The notes below the pieces were generated by a model. It was given only the letters and a program-made list of their open reading frames with translations. It did not search any database and was not told where the DNA came from. A stretch of DNA of 64,000 nucleotides from Psychrobacter sp. JCM 18903 (lineage in GTDB: Bacteria; Pseudomonadota; Gammaproteobacteria; Pseudomonadales; Moraxellaceae), in the NCBI RefSeq assembly GCF_000586475.1, contig NZ_BAWJ01000003.1, forward strand, positions 124,001 to 188,000, written 5' to 3'. Position 1 is the first letter of the stretch. Every line of letters starts with the position of its first letter. A program made the position numbers and the translations under genes. Shown piece after piece: positions 29,091-39,792 of this stretch.

Positions 29091-30124
29091 ATGTCTTATG
29101 CCTTACTTCGCCCTTTTTTGTTTAAGATGGATCCAGAGCACGCCCACGAGATGACCTTATCTTTATTAGATAAAGCTCATAAAGCACGTGTTTTAGGTTT
29201 GGTATACGGTCAGTCAATGCAGCCCACAGACTGCATGGGCTTGCAATTCACCAATCCGGTCGGCCTAGCGGCAGGACTGGATAAAAATGGTGATTATATC
29301 GATGCGTTGGCTGAGCTTGGCTTTGGTTTTATAGAAGTGGGCACGGTCACGCCAAGACCGCAAATAGGCAATGATAAGCAAGGTTGTTTAGAATCAAGCA
29401 AGCGGATGCTATCATCAATCGAATGGGTTTCAATAACCAAGGTATCGATTATCTGATTGAAAACGTCAAGCGCTGTCAATACAAAGGCAATATTGGGATT
29501 AATATTGGTAAAAATGCCGATACGCCAGTAGAGCAAGCCGCCGATGATTATGTCTATTGTTTAGAGCGTGCTTATCCGCATGCCTCCTATATCACCGTTA
29601 ATATCTCCTCACCAAATACTAAGAATCTGCGTGATTTACAAAGTGGCGAGGCATTGACTCAGCTTTTGGATACGATTAAAAATCGTCACAGCCAATTAGC
29701 CACTGAATATGGTTTTTATGTGCCACTGGTATTGAAAGTTGCGCCTGATCTAGAGCCGCTACAAGTGGATTATATCTCGCAGCAATTGCTCGATTTTGAG
29801 ATAGATGGGTTGATTGCGACCAATACAACGTTGAGCCGTGTTGGTGTTGAAGACCTACCTGATGGTGAGCAAGCAGGTGGTCTATCCGGTCGCCCAGTCA
29901 GCCACATTAGTACCCAAATTTTACAACAGTTCTCCGATCAGCTAGATGGTAAAGTCGCTTTAATAGGCGTCGGCGGTATTGACAGTGGTGCAAAAGCCGT
30001 CAAAAAAATCGAAGCGGGTGCAGATATGGTGCAGCTCTATACTGGGCTCATTTATCGTGGTCCTGGGCTGGTACAGTCTTGTATTCAAGCAATCGGTGGC
30101 TATTACGACGCGATGGAGCTATAG
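29091..30124 (+). CDS. pyrD: Dihydroorotate dehydrogenase (quinone), class 2 (apparent frameshift)
   Basis: Membrane-associated FMN enzyme oxidising dihydroorotate to orotate with ubiquinone (pyrimidine synthesis). 344 residues after repair. The N-terminal amphipathic helix ([19 protein letters not shown]) marks class 2. [14 protein letters not shown], the catalytic-Ser segment [12 protein letters not shown] and GVGGIDSG are present. The frame breaks at 29379: adding one C restores [20 protein letters not shown]. The true start is ATG 29091; the frame is open from 29034. Confidence 0.95.
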
Positions 30125-30260
30125 CGGATTAATATCCCTAGCTCATTATCTATCAGATGCACAAGACGACTGTATTTTGAGCTGAGTCATCAAAGATTAA
30201 TGTGTCACAAAAACGAAAGTAAACATCCGATAAAAATCGATAAGGTATGAGGCGTAGAAC

Positions 30261-30758
30261 ATGAGTGGTCTGGATATCGTGATTGCTATTGTTGTTTTGA
30301 TCGGCTTATGGCGCGGCTTTCAAGTCGGATTGATTAAAACAGCCGTTGGTCTAGTCGGTTGGTTTATTGCCCTGATCGCTGCCACACGTTTGGCAGGAGT
30401 GGTTTCGCCGCAACTATCAGGCATGGTACAAAACCCTGTTTTACAAATGGCAATGGCATTTTTATTGGTAGTGATAATCATATTGGCCATCATGCACTTA
30501 GTGGCATTTGTATTCTCAGGCGTGCTTAAAACCTTACGCTTGGGTGTCGTTGATAAAATGGCAGGTGGTGTACTGGGCGCTGCTAAAAATGTACTGATGG
30601 TCTTAGTTGTGCTTAGCGTCAGTGCGCCGTTACTGGTGCAAATGCCACAATGGCAAACGTCAGTGCTCGCGCCTGAGCTATTGCCTTATGCCCCGATGGG
30701 TAAAGCGTTGGTCTCAGATGTGTTAGGTATGGCTTGGGATCAAGTCAATCAGTCGTAA
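30261..30758 (+). CDS. cvpA: CvpA family membrane protein
   Basis: 165 residues with four hydrophobic segments, starting MSGLDIVIAIVVLIGLWRGF, the typical CvpA opening. Family members are needed for colicin V production and envelope homeostasis, and are often co-encoded with purF as here (purF starts 317 bp downstream). No frameshift. Confidence 0.88.
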   Translation: MSGLDIVIAIVVLIGLWRGFQVGLIKTAVGLVGWFIALIAATRLAGVVSPQLSGMVQNPVLQMAMAFLLVVIIILAIMHLVAFVFSGVLKTLRLGVVDKMAGGVLGAAKNVLMVLVVLSVSAPLLVQMPQWQTSVLAPELLPYAPMGKALVSDVLGMAWDQVNQS

Positions 30759-31075
30759 GTATTTTTACGGTTAGCCTTTAATGTCTCAATGATTCGATGC
30801 TGATAGCTTGGGTTTGTGGTGCTAGAGGTTATCGCCTCTATCATATCCTCTTTGTAAGTTATCCTTGATAAAAAATTATTTGATCGCATTTAGAGACCAC
30901 AAATGCCAATAAATAGTGCATTTTGTTAATAGTCAAAAGATAAATATTCGTTAAATTCTGAACAACAATCATCAGGTCGTCGGTGAGTAACAGTACGCAT
31001 TTTTGATAATCTACTGTTAGCAGTCTTGCCACTATTGTAGTACTAATTAATGAGTCAAAATAGGATATAGCTATT
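30759..31075. other. cvpA-purF intergenic region
   Basis: 317 AT-rich bases with no ORF or clear hairpin. The length suggests that purF has its own promoter, but I see no convincing PurR-like palindrome. Confidence 0.4.
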
Positions 31076-32608
31076 ATGTGTGGAGTCATTGGAGTTGCAG
31101 CTCACGAACCAGTCAATCAGATTCTTTATGACGGTTTGACGATGCTACAGCATCGTGGGCAAGATGCAGCGGGTATTGTCACTTTGCAAGATGGACGACT
31201 TTATCTACGTAAAGAAAATGGCATGGTACGTGACGTTTTTATGAATCGTCATATGATGAAACTGGTTGGTAAGTTCGGTATCGGTCACGTTCGTTACCCA
31301 ACAGCAGGCACGTCGAGCAGTGCCGAAGCTCAACCATTTTATGTCAACTCACCTTATGGTATTACCCTTGCACACAATGGTAACTTGACCAATGCTGAGA
31401 GTTTAGCCAAGTCTTTATACATCGAAGATCGCCGCCATCTTAATACCGATTCAGATTCAGAAGTATTGCTAAACGTACTTGCCCATGAAATGCAAAACTT
31501 GGTAAAACCAAAGCAACGCCTGCTGATATTTTTGAAGCAGTCACGGCTGTATATGGTCGCGTCGAAGGCGCTTATGGTGTGGTCGCTTTGATTACTGGTC
31601 ATGGTTTGCTCGCATTTCGTGATCCAAACGGTATTCGTCCGCTTATTTTTGGTAAGCGCATGGCACCGAATGGCGGCACCGAGTATATGGTTGCCTCAGA
31701 GTCAGTTGCACTGACAGGATCAGGATTTAGTATTATCCGTGATGTAAAACCTGGCGAAGCATATTCATTGATTTAGATCATAAATTACATACCCATCAGT
31801 GTGTTGAGCAGCAAGAATACACGCCTTGTATCTTCGAATATGTGTATTTTGCCCGTCCAGATTCTATCATGGACAACATCTCAGTTTACAAAGCACGCTT
31901 ACGTATGGGTGAAAAGCTGGCTGATAAAATCCTTGCTGAATGGGGCGAAGATCACGATATCGATGTGGTGATTCCTATTCCAGATACCTCGCGTACGTCA
32001 GCGATGGAGCTGGCACTAAAAATGAATATTAAGTACCGTGAAGGTTTATGAAAAACCGCTATATCGGTCGTACCTTTATCATGCCAGGTCAACAACAACG
32101 TAAAAAATCAGTTCGTCAAAAACTCAGCGCCGTACCACTTGAGTTCAAAGGTAAAAACGTTCTGTTGGTTGATGATTCTATCGTTCGTGGTACCACTTGC
32201 CATGAAATCATCCAAATGGCACGCGATGCTGGCGCGAATAAAGTATTTTTTGCTAGCGCCGCGCCACCAGTTAAATATCCAAACGTCTATGGTATCGATA
32301 TGCCAGTACGCAGTGAGCTTATTGCCTCAGGTCATACGGTAGAAGAAGTGCGCGATATCATCGGTGCGGATAGATTGATTTTCCAAGATTTGGACGACTT
32401 GATTGATGCGGTAAAAGATACCAAGTACAGCAAAGTTGAAGGTTTTGATTGTGCCGTATTTAATGGTTGCTACATCACTGGGCAGATCAATGAAGCGTAT
32501 CTTGAGCATCTACAAGAGCAGCGTAATGACACTGCCAAGACGGGCAAAAAAGGCGTACAGATAGTGGCTGATACCCCAGTTGATATGATGGGCGTCGAAG
32601 AGCTTTAA
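31076..32608 (+). CDS. purF: Amidophosphoribosyltransferase (three apparent frameshifts)
   Basis: Commits PRPP to purine synthesis using glutamine. 511 residues after repair. MCGVIGVAA exposes the N-terminal nucleophile Cys; HNGNLTN and [11 protein letters not shown] belong to the glutaminase domain; [13 protein letters not shown] is the PRPP loop. Three one-base losses break it into four ORFs: 31510-31512 (A, restoring [13 protein letters not shown]), 31764-31765 (T, restoring [13 protein letters not shown]) and 32045-32047 (T, restoring [13 protein letters not shown]). Three independent losses in an essential-type biosynthetic gene argue for sequencing error. Confidence 0.95.
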
Positions 32609-32657
32609 GTTATCAATTTCTTAAAAGTATCAGTTTTTTGCAGCACTTTGAGAAAGT

Positions 32658-32696
32658 AAAAGGCTGGATTCTCATAAGAATCCAGCCTTTTTTTAT
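32658..32696 (+). terminator. Rho-independent terminator after purF
   Basis: Strong stem AAAGGCTGGATTCT / AGAATCCAGCCTTT with a short loop and a T-rich tail. Confidence 0.88.
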
Positions 32697-32777
32697 TTTA
32701 AATATAGTTCAATTACAGGGTTTAAAATTCTTCATATGAACTATAAGCTGTTATCCATTCACGTATTTATCAATTTT

Positions 32778-33143
32778 CTAGTATCCACTTAAAAAATTAG
32801 TAAATACCCATAGCAAGCCATTAATGGCGGCGATGCCAACGACCATACTGACCAATAATTGACGGCTGATATGATAAACGAACAACACCAAAATAAGGGC
32901 ACCAATTTGCGCCATCAATAAATGGAGTTCAGCATTATTTAGCCCAGTCGTTGCCGATAAATTTTGATAAGAAAGGCTGGTCAAAATAAGCAATACCATG
33001 ACTGATAGTGGCAAGCTCTCATTGAGCCGATGCAGCCAAGGTGTGTCTAACAGCTTTCTGGGTATTAAGGCAGGTAGCGCGCGGGTAATAAAGGTCACGG
33101 CGGCCATCGCAAAGGTTGCGAAAATAAGGTAACTACTGGTCAT
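32778..33143 (-). CDS. azlD: AzlD-family branched-chain amino acid transport subunit
   Basis: 121 residues, four hydrophobic segments, with the AzlD pattern FITRALPALIPRKLL near residue 20. It pairs with the larger AzlC permease, whose 3' end overlaps its start by 11 bp, implying translational coupling. By family the pair exports branched-chain amino acids or analogues. Confidence 0.85.
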   Translation of the reverse strand: MTSSYLIFATFAMAAVTFITRALPALIPRKLLDTPWLHRLNESLPLSVMVLLILTSLSYQNLSATTGLNNAELHLLMAQIGALILVLFVYHISRQLLVSMVVGIAAINGLLWVFTNFLSGY

Positions 33144-33863
33144 TGTTGGCTCCTGTCATATTACGCTGCGTCCAAAACCCACGAGCTAAAATCAATAGCA
33201 TACAGATGGTGATTGCCACCAATAACAACCAATTGCTAGTAAATAAGGAGGCCACTGCTAAAGAAATGACAGCAATAGCAATGGGGAAATAACGTTTGAT
33301 ACTTTGGAACTGCTCATAAGCTAAGATTGCAAACAGACAGACTAAGGCAAAATCCAAATGTGTACTAAATCGCTCAGAGTACTGCCGATTATGACACCAA
33401 TAGTGCTCGCTAGTACCCACCAGCTTTGATTAAATAAGCTCAATGGTAGTATCAACGCTTGTCTTGACTCATTAGGTAAACTGGTCATAACAGAGAAAGT
33501 TTCATCAGTCAGGGCAAATAGGCAATAGGTTTTGGCAAGCTTATGTTCTGGTAGGTATTGCAATAATGGCATACCATAAAATACATGACGTAAATTAATA
33601 GCGGCAATATTGGTTGCGATGCTACCAATCGGTAAACCAGCGCTCAGCATCGGCAAACAAGCATATTGAGCGGCGCCCGCATACAGTACAATACTCAACA
33701 TAATCGTTGCCCACACAGGGATACCGGCAACTTGTGCCAGCACACCAAAGGCGATACCTGCAGGTAAATAGCCCATCGCCACAGGTAGGCTGTTTTTGAA
33801 CCCCGCCGCCCAGTCGTAGCTGGTCTCATGCTGTTGATGTAATTCTTTTGAATGAGTAGTCAC
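33133..33863 (-). CDS. azlC: AzlC-family branched-chain amino acid permease (apparent frameshift)
   Basis: 243 residues after repair. The AzlC motifs LPVAMGYLPAGIAFGVLA, LYAGAAQYA and NLRHVFYGMPL are present, with about six to eight membrane helices. The frame breaks at 33367-33369: one extra base in the A/T run restores STLSDFSTHLDFALVCLF. As given it reads as two ORFs (33342-33863 and 33133-33420). It is the first gene of the azlCD pair, convergent with purF across its terminator. Confidence 0.87.
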
Positions 33864-34004
33864 ATGATATCCTAATTTTTGCTGTTTTTTGGTTATTATT
33901 AATATTTTGCGGAAAGATTAATGTTATAAAACTGGTTTTAAAATGAAGACAAGCCCGAGCAATGGCAAAAACACCCTAGAAAAAATGCACTTAATCGAAG
34001 AACA

Positions 34005-35425
34005 TTACACAGTTGGTTGGAGTTTTTCATAGCTGGCTGTTTGATGAGCTCGGTACAAGAAGCCACCCAAAATAATCAGCCGAAGTAATAACAAACACCA
34101 CACGCTTAGCCAAATACCAGTCATATCCCACTGTTGGTAGAGCACCCAGCTAAGTGGAAAAAAGATAGCGGCGAGTATCAAAGCTGCGTTACGAATCACA
34201 TTGCCGGCAGTTAAGCCAAAAAATATACCATCTAGCCAATAGGCACCAACGCCAACGAGAGGTAGTAATACCGCATAAAGGTGGTACTCATATGCCAACG
34301 TAAAAACGGACTCAATATTGGTCATAAATTGCAAATATGTTGGCATTGCAAGCCACCATATCGCACTTAAGGTAATCGCTAGACCATAACTGACGATACC
34401 AGTGCGCTTGACGATAATACGAAAACGTGGCCAATCCCGTCGTCCTGCTGCTTGACCGCTTAACGTCTCAGCTGATACTGCCACGCCATCAAGAGCAAAG
34501 GCTGAGATACTTAATACTTGAAGCAAAATAGCATTGGCGGCTAGGATGACGTCACCACTTTGAGCCGACAAGCGGGTAATCCAAGCGAAACTCAACGTCA
34601 AGATCAGAGTACGGATAAAAATATCTTTATTTAATGAAAATAGCCTAAGTATTTTTTCTTTAGAAAAATGTTGCTTGTCGGCAGTGAATAAGGCTTGCCA
34701 AGATATTTGCAAATGCTGACGGCTGAGCCACAACGCTAGTATCACGCCTAGCCAAAAGGCAATAGTGGTTCCTAACGCCACCCCAACCAATCCCATCTGC
34801 ATACCGTAGACAAAAAACAAAGTCAGAATGATATTCAGCATGGCGATAAAGCTTGCTGGTAAAGCATGTAGCGAGTCTTACCCTGACCAGCAAACCAACC
34901 AATAAAGGCAAAATTCATTAGCTCAGCGATGACGCCCCAAAAGCGTACATCCAAATAAGTCTTTGCCGCTTGCCCACTTTCGGGGTTGGCCGATAGGGCT
35001 TGCAAGCCAAAATCTATCAACCAAGGCTTTGCCAGTAACAGAATGCTCCCGATAGCAAACGCTAATAACAAGGCACGTTGCAAGATTGATAGTAGGGGTG
35101 ATTGAGTTTGGCTTGACGATTTTGTGGTATGAGTAGAATTATCAGCATGATTGACCGATTGTCCTAGCGCTTGAGCCGATAGCCCAGACGAGGCATATTG
35201 TAAAAAGTTAAAACTCACGAGTAATAAAGATAATAACTGTATCGCCAAGCCCATACCAGCAAGTTTAGCCGTGTCATTCATGTTACCCACGATCGCGGTA
35301 TCGATAACGCTTTGTAGTGGCATGGCTAGGTTGGCCAATAACACGGGCAACGCAATAGCAATGATACGTGTATAGCGAGTATCAATCGGTGGCATAGCAC
35401 TAGGTGGCGAGGTGGTCATTGGCAT
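34005..35425 (-). CDS. MATE-family efflux transporter, DinF-like (apparent frameshift)
   Basis: 473 residues after repair, about 12 membrane helices in two halves. ALPVLLANLAMPLQSVIDTA at the start and LDGVAVSAETLSGQAAGRRD in the second half are typical of the DinF branch of MATE cation/drug antiporters. The frame breaks at 34848-34850: one extra base restores YQQAFIAMLNIILTLFFV. The substrate is unknown. A polar Ser/Thr/Gln stretch (about residues 95-110) lies between helices. Confidence 0.87.
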
Positions 35426-35638
35426 TTTTGGCTCGTTTATCGCTGAAAAACAAGAAGGGCAGAGTTAATGTCATTAACGCTATGACATTACCGTATAGTC
35501 AATTCACTATAAAGGCGTTACGGCGTTAACTTTACTTGAAGTATGGCTTATATATTTGTACTTTGTTGCCTTGACTCTGTTTTAAATGGAGTTAGCTTTA
35601 GTAGGTATGATATTCAAGGCAAAAATAGCTACAAAGAC

Positions 35639-35681
35639 AAAAGCACCTAGACTCATTATTCACGAGTCAGGTGCTTTTTTT
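35639..35681. terminator. Strong bidirectional stem-loop beyond secF
   Basis: AAAAGCACCTAGACTC / GAGTCAGGTGCTTTT with a loop ATTATTCAC; seven T on the plus strand and four T on the minus strand. No plus-strand gene precedes it, so it most likely ends the secD-secF transcript (minus), now separated from secF by the MITE-like element. Confidence 0.6.
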
Positions 35682-35706
35682 GATGCTTGCTTAAATACTA
35701 TCTTAG

Positions 35707-35882
35707 CTAGGGTATGTCCTAAATCTGAGCATGAAACTTTAAATGGGCTAAAAATGGCTAAATCTTTGCCAAACTGCGTCAAATAGCTGGTTCATATCTC
35801 GATATTAACTGTACTATTTTCCTTGTTTAGCTGCGATTTATCTCATTTTTATCACCATTTTCAAAATGAGGACACACCCTAG
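35707..35882. mobile_element. MITE-like element, copy 2 (176 bp)
   Basis: Begins CTAGGGTATGTCCT and ends AGGACACACCCTAG, with the same 176-bp length as the copy at 21931-22106. Shared internal stretches include AAATGGCTAAAT and TTCCTTGTTTA. Its inverted repeats are more diverged from each other than those of copy 1, so this copy may be older. It ends 29 bp before the secF stop codon. Confidence 0.76.
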
Positions 35883-35910
35883 CGATTAGCTTGAGAAAGT
35901 ATAAAATTTA

Positions 35911-37163
35911 TTAAGCATTGTCTTGTTCAAACATTTTTGGATCATTGAACGTAACAATTTCTTCTTCAAACTCAGGTTTTACTTTCACAATAAAGTCATC
36001 GCGTGACAGACCCATACGTAATGGAATCGAGCTTGCAATATACGTTGATGAATATGTACCAGCAAGCAGACCAATGAAGAGCGCTACTGAGAACCAATAT
36101 AGTCCATCACCGCCTAAGAATAGCATAGCAAGTACGACCAGTAAAACAGTGGAAATGGTCATAATGGTACGGCGCAGCGTCTCTGTCAAAGACAAATCAA
36201 TTGTCTGGCGAGGTGTGATACCACGAACGCGTCGGAAGTTTTCACGGATACGGTCATACACAACAATTGTATCATTAATAGAATAACCAACCAGTGCCAA
36301 GACGGCCGCCAAGACGGTTAAGTCAAATGGGAAACCAAATAACGCAAAAACACCAATGGTCACGATAGCATCATGAAACAGCGATAATACCGCACCAAGA
36401 GCGAGTTTAAATTGGAAACGTAAGGCAACATAGCCCAACATACAGACCAATGCTAATACCAGTGACATGACTGAGTTTAGATAAATTTCATTACCAACTT
36501 GGCTGCCAATAATATTAACGTTACTGATTTCAACATTATTATTAGGCAGGGTTAATGCTTTAGTCAGGCTACTGTTAAGGCCATCTACGTTATCAGACTG
36601 TGGTGGCAAGCGTACGAGGAGTTCTTCTCGCGTACCAAGATATTGTACCACGCATCATCAAAGCCATTATCGGCCAATGCTTGTACGACTTCAACTTGCT
36701 CAACAGGCTGCTCGTAACGCACATCTGCGGACACACCACCCGTAAAATCAAGTCCTAAGTTTAGACCGTTTACTGCAATTGCAATGATACTACCAATAAC
36801 CATCAATAGAGATAAAAGTGCCATTGGCTTTTCTATCTTCATAAACGGAATAATACGCTGGTTGCCAACGGCTTTGATACCGCCTTCAGCGATTGCAGCC
36901 GCATCATCAGCGGCATCACCTGATTCTACATCAGGATTGGCTGACAGTGCTTGACTTTCTTTACCCGCATCCTTACTACCGCTCAGAGCTTTGTCTTTTT
37001 TTGATTTAGCGGTAGTTGGGTTATTGGCTTTGGTATTACTACCTTTCCCATCACGGCGTGGTTTTTTACGGCGGTGTGTGCTTGCCTCAACATTTGAGCC
37101 ACTTGAACCATCTCGATCTGGATTATTCTGCTGTTCTAAAGGATTGTTCTTATCAATCGTCAT
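35911..37163 (-). CDS. secF: Protein translocase subunit SecF (apparent frameshift)
   Basis: 417 residues after repair, about 100 more than E. coli SecF. With SecD and YajC it uses the proton gradient to help protein export. GLNLGLDFTGGVSADVRYE is the SecF signature of the first periplasmic region; VGYSINDTIVVYDRIREN lies in the membrane core. The frame breaks at 36651: adding one base restores DDAVVQYLGTREELLVRLPP. The first roughly 105 residues are a polar, Lys/Asp-rich cytoplasmic extension (THRRKKPRRDGKGSN) absent from most homologues. It starts 9 bp after secD. Confidence 0.93.
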
Positions 37164-37172
37164 AATGTTCTC

Positions 37173-39050
37173 CTAACCGATGCTCAAACGTTTGATAGAT
37201 TTACGCTTACCATAAGCAATCTGTACCAGCGCACGTGTCACCATAATAGCGGTAAATAGTGAGCTGACAATACCAATAGCCAATGTAACCGCAAAGCCTT
37301 TAATCGGACCCGTGCCAATTGCAAATAGAATAAAAGCAATCAATAGGGTGGTGATGTTGGCATCGAAAATACTACTAAAGGCTCGATCAAAACCTGCCAC
37401 GATGGCGGATTTGGGTCGTACCCCGTTTGCTAGCTCTTCACGTATTCGCTCAAAGATCAGTACATTGGCATCGACGGCCATACCGATGGTCAAAACGATA
37501 CCAGCAATACCAGGCAAGGTAAGTGAAGAGCCTAAGATTGACATAATAGCAATGATGATAATAACGTTCACGGCCAGCGCCACGTTGGCAATCACGCCAA
37601 ATAGACGATAGAAGATAATCATAAACGCAAACACTAATAGATAACCGACTTGCGTAGAGAATAGACCTTTATCAATATTGTCTTGACCTAATGATGGGCC
37701 AATAGTGCGTTCTTCTACAAAGTACATCGGTGCGGCAAGTGCGCCTGAGCGTAGCAGTAGTGCAAGCTCGGCAGCTTCCGCGCTACTATCTAGCCCAGTA
37801 ATACGGAAAGAGGAGCCAAGGACCGCTTGAATATTGGCACGGTTAATGACTTTGGTCTCAGCATAAGGCGTTCTAACTTCAACAGTTTCGCCAGTTTTTG
37901 GATCTTCTTCGTAAGTGATTCTTTGCTTGTTTTCGATGAACAACACGGCCATCTGTTTGCCAACGGCGGTACGAGTGGCATTTTGCATGAGCTTACCACC
38001 AGCACTATCTAAAGTAATGCTCACTTCAGGAGAGCCGCTTTCATCCACACCAGTTTGAGCATTGGTGACTTTATCACCAGTGACAATCGCTTGACGTTCA
38101 AGCAGTACCGGCGGACCATCAAGCGTCTCAAACGGGAAAGCTTCGGTACCCGCTGGAGGGATGCCGCCTGTATAGTTTTCGCTGTCTTCAGCAACCATAC
38201 GGAACTCAAGGTTTGCAGTGCGCCCTAAGACACGTTTTGCCTCAGCAGTATCTTGTACGCCAGGAAGCTCGACGACGATACGGCTAGCACCTTGAGACTG
38301 TACTAAAGCTTCAGTCACACCAAGCTCAGCAATACGATTGCGAAGGGTGGTCAAGTTCTGATTGACCGCATAGCTGTTGATTTCATCAAGCGTTGCATCG
38401 TTGTACGCTAAAATCAGTGCAGGACCTTGCTCATCAATAGAAGATTGCAAGCTAAACGTATTGCCCATTGAGCCTTGCAAAACATTCTGTGCACGGTTAC
38501 GAGCATCTGTATCAGCGAAATGTAATACCACACTTCGATCTTCGGTCTTAATGCCTTTGATCGCAATCCGCTCGGCACGTAGCTCGCGACGCATGTCACG
38601 ACTGGCACTGGTCAAACGCTGTTCAAGCGCCTTGTCCATATCGACTTCTAGTACAAAACGCACACCGCCACGTAAATCAAGGCCGAGCTTCATCGGTTTT
38701 GCCCCGATATCACGTAGCCACTGCGGCGTCGTTTGCGCCAAGTTAAGCGCGACGACATAGTCTTCGCCCAAGTTTTGACGCAGTACTTCCTGAGCTTTGA
38801 GCTGATCGACTGGATTGTCAAGACGTACCAGTGCACTGTTGCCCTCAAAGGTTCCATCGTGGTTATTGATGCCAGCCTCTTCAAGCAAGCTTTGAGACTC
38901 AGTCAAGATACCTTCAGACAGCTGTGTACCTGCAGCGGCGCTTGTAATCTGCACGGCAGGTTCATCAGGATAGAGGTTAGGAGCAGCATATAGACCGGCA
39001 ATGATTAGCACGACGGCAATAAGTAAGTATTTCCAAGCGGGATATTGCAT
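37173..39050 (-). CDS. secD: Protein translocase subunit SecD
   Basis: 625 residues. The start at 39050 (MQYPAWKYLLIAVVLIIAGL) follows AAAGAAG; the frame extends to 39173 without a better site. GLDLRGGVRFVLEVD, LGVTEALVQSQGASRIVVELPG and GMAVDANVLIFERIREE are SecD hallmarks, and six membrane helices are predicted. It is intact, unlike secF immediately downstream. It is separated from yajC by 412 bp including a terminator, so it probably has its own promoter. Confidence 0.96.
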   Translation of the reverse strand: MQYPAWKYLLIAVVLIIAGLYAAPNLYPDEPAVQITSAAAGTQLSEGILTESQSLLEEAGINNHDGTFEGNSALVRLDNPVDQLKAQEVLRQNLGEDYVVALNLAQTTPQWLRDIGAKPMKLGLDLRGGVRFVLEVDMDKALEQRLTSASRDMRRELRAERIAIKGIKTEDRSVVLHFADTDARNRAQNVLQGSMGNTFSLQSSIDEQGPALILAYNDATLDEINSYAVNQNLTTLRNRIAELGVTEALVQSQGASRIVVELPGVQDTAEAKRVLGRTANLEFRMVAEDSENYTGGIPPAGTEAFPFETLDGPPVLLERQAIVTGDKVTNAQTGVDESGSPEVSITLDSAGGKLMQNATRTAVGKQMAVLFIENKQRITYEEDPKTGETVEVRTPYAETKVINRANIQAVLGSSFRITGLDSSAEAAELALLLRSGALAAPMYFVEERTIGPSLGQDNIDKGLFSTQVGYLLVFAFMIIFYRLFGVIANVALAVNVIIIIAIMSILGSSLTLPGIAGIVLTIGMAVDANVLIFERIREELANGVRPKSAIVAGFDRAFSSIFDANITTLLIAFILFAIGTGPIKGFAVTLAIGIVSSLFTAIMVTRALVQIAYGKRKSIKRLSIG

Positions 39051-39462
39051 AATCACTTCTTTAGGTTGATAAACGACTGGCGACGTAGGCCACAAGTTAG
39101 CAGATGGGAAGTTAGCGATAGCAATGGTTGAATGCTGTATATAGCAGTCGTCATCATGCACCATTGCGATCATCCGCGATGATAGTAAAACAGTAGAGCA
39201 AATAATACAGAGGTATCTTTATATAGTCATCAAAAATATATAGTCAGCAAAATATCACTGATAAAATTAATAAAGACAGCATGGTCAAAAGCATAAACAT
39301 AAATTGTCTATACTCTATGAGACTGTTTTTACATCATTGCTCTATAGCGAAAAATGACCGTAAATAAGGTACGGTCATTCTTAGGCACTGTATTAATCAC
39401 TATATTTATTAATGACAGATTAGTAATCATCAATAAAACGCGACTAATATTTCAATCAATCA
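39051..39462 (-). other. yajC-secD intergenic region with terminator
   Basis: 412 bases without a gene. On the minus strand a stem AATGACCGT / ACGGTCATT (39353-39361 and 39371-39379) with a T5 tail looks like a yajC terminator. The remainder is AT-rich and should hold the secD promoter, which I could not pin down. Confidence 0.55.
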
Positions 39463-39792
39463 TTAAACGCTTTCGATTGTGCCAGCAGGTAACACTGAAA
39501 TAACAGAAGCACGTTGTACTTTAACATCAGTATTATTGTTTAGGCTGACCACCGCATAGTCACCTTCAATGGCTTTGATACGGCCCATCAAACCACCAGC
39601 AAAAATGATTTCGCTACCGACAGTCAATGCATTAACCATGGCACGATGTTCTTTGGTACGCTTAGACTGTGGACGAATGACTAAGAAGTAAAAAATCGCA
39701 AAAAAAGCAACAGGCAATAGTATTTGACTAAATAGTGACATCGCACCAGCAGCTTCTGGTGCAGCATGGGCAGCTTGAATAAATAACAACAT
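39463..39792 (-). CDS. yajC: Preprotein translocase subunit YajC
   Basis: 109 residues. One N-terminal membrane helix (SQILLPVAFFAIFYFLVIRP), then the conserved QSKRTKEHRAMVNAL and the SH3-like GSEIIFAGGLMGRI domain. It is an accessory of SecDF. GAGAGAAATT precedes the ATG. The usual neighbour tgt is not in the window; a divergent CNNM-family gene is upstream. Confidence 0.94.
   Translation of the reverse strand: MLLFIQAAHAAPEAAGAMSLFSQILLPVAFFAIFYFLVIRPQSKRTKEHRAMVNALTVGSEIIFAGGLMGRIKAIEGDYAVVSLNNNTDVKVQRASVISVLPAGTIESV

Noticed and set aside
31076-32608. Reading purF, pyrD, secF, nrdA and others as true pseudogenes or programmed frameshifts
   Set aside because: Breaks occur at many unrelated sites, nearly all lose one base in a homopolymer, no slippery-site plus pseudoknot context is seen, and loss of all these genes together would be lethal or auxotrophic.
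35586-35786. 66-codon plus-strand ORF
   Set aside because: It spans a stem-loop and the start of the MITE-like element, and has no ribosome site or recognisable protein pattern.
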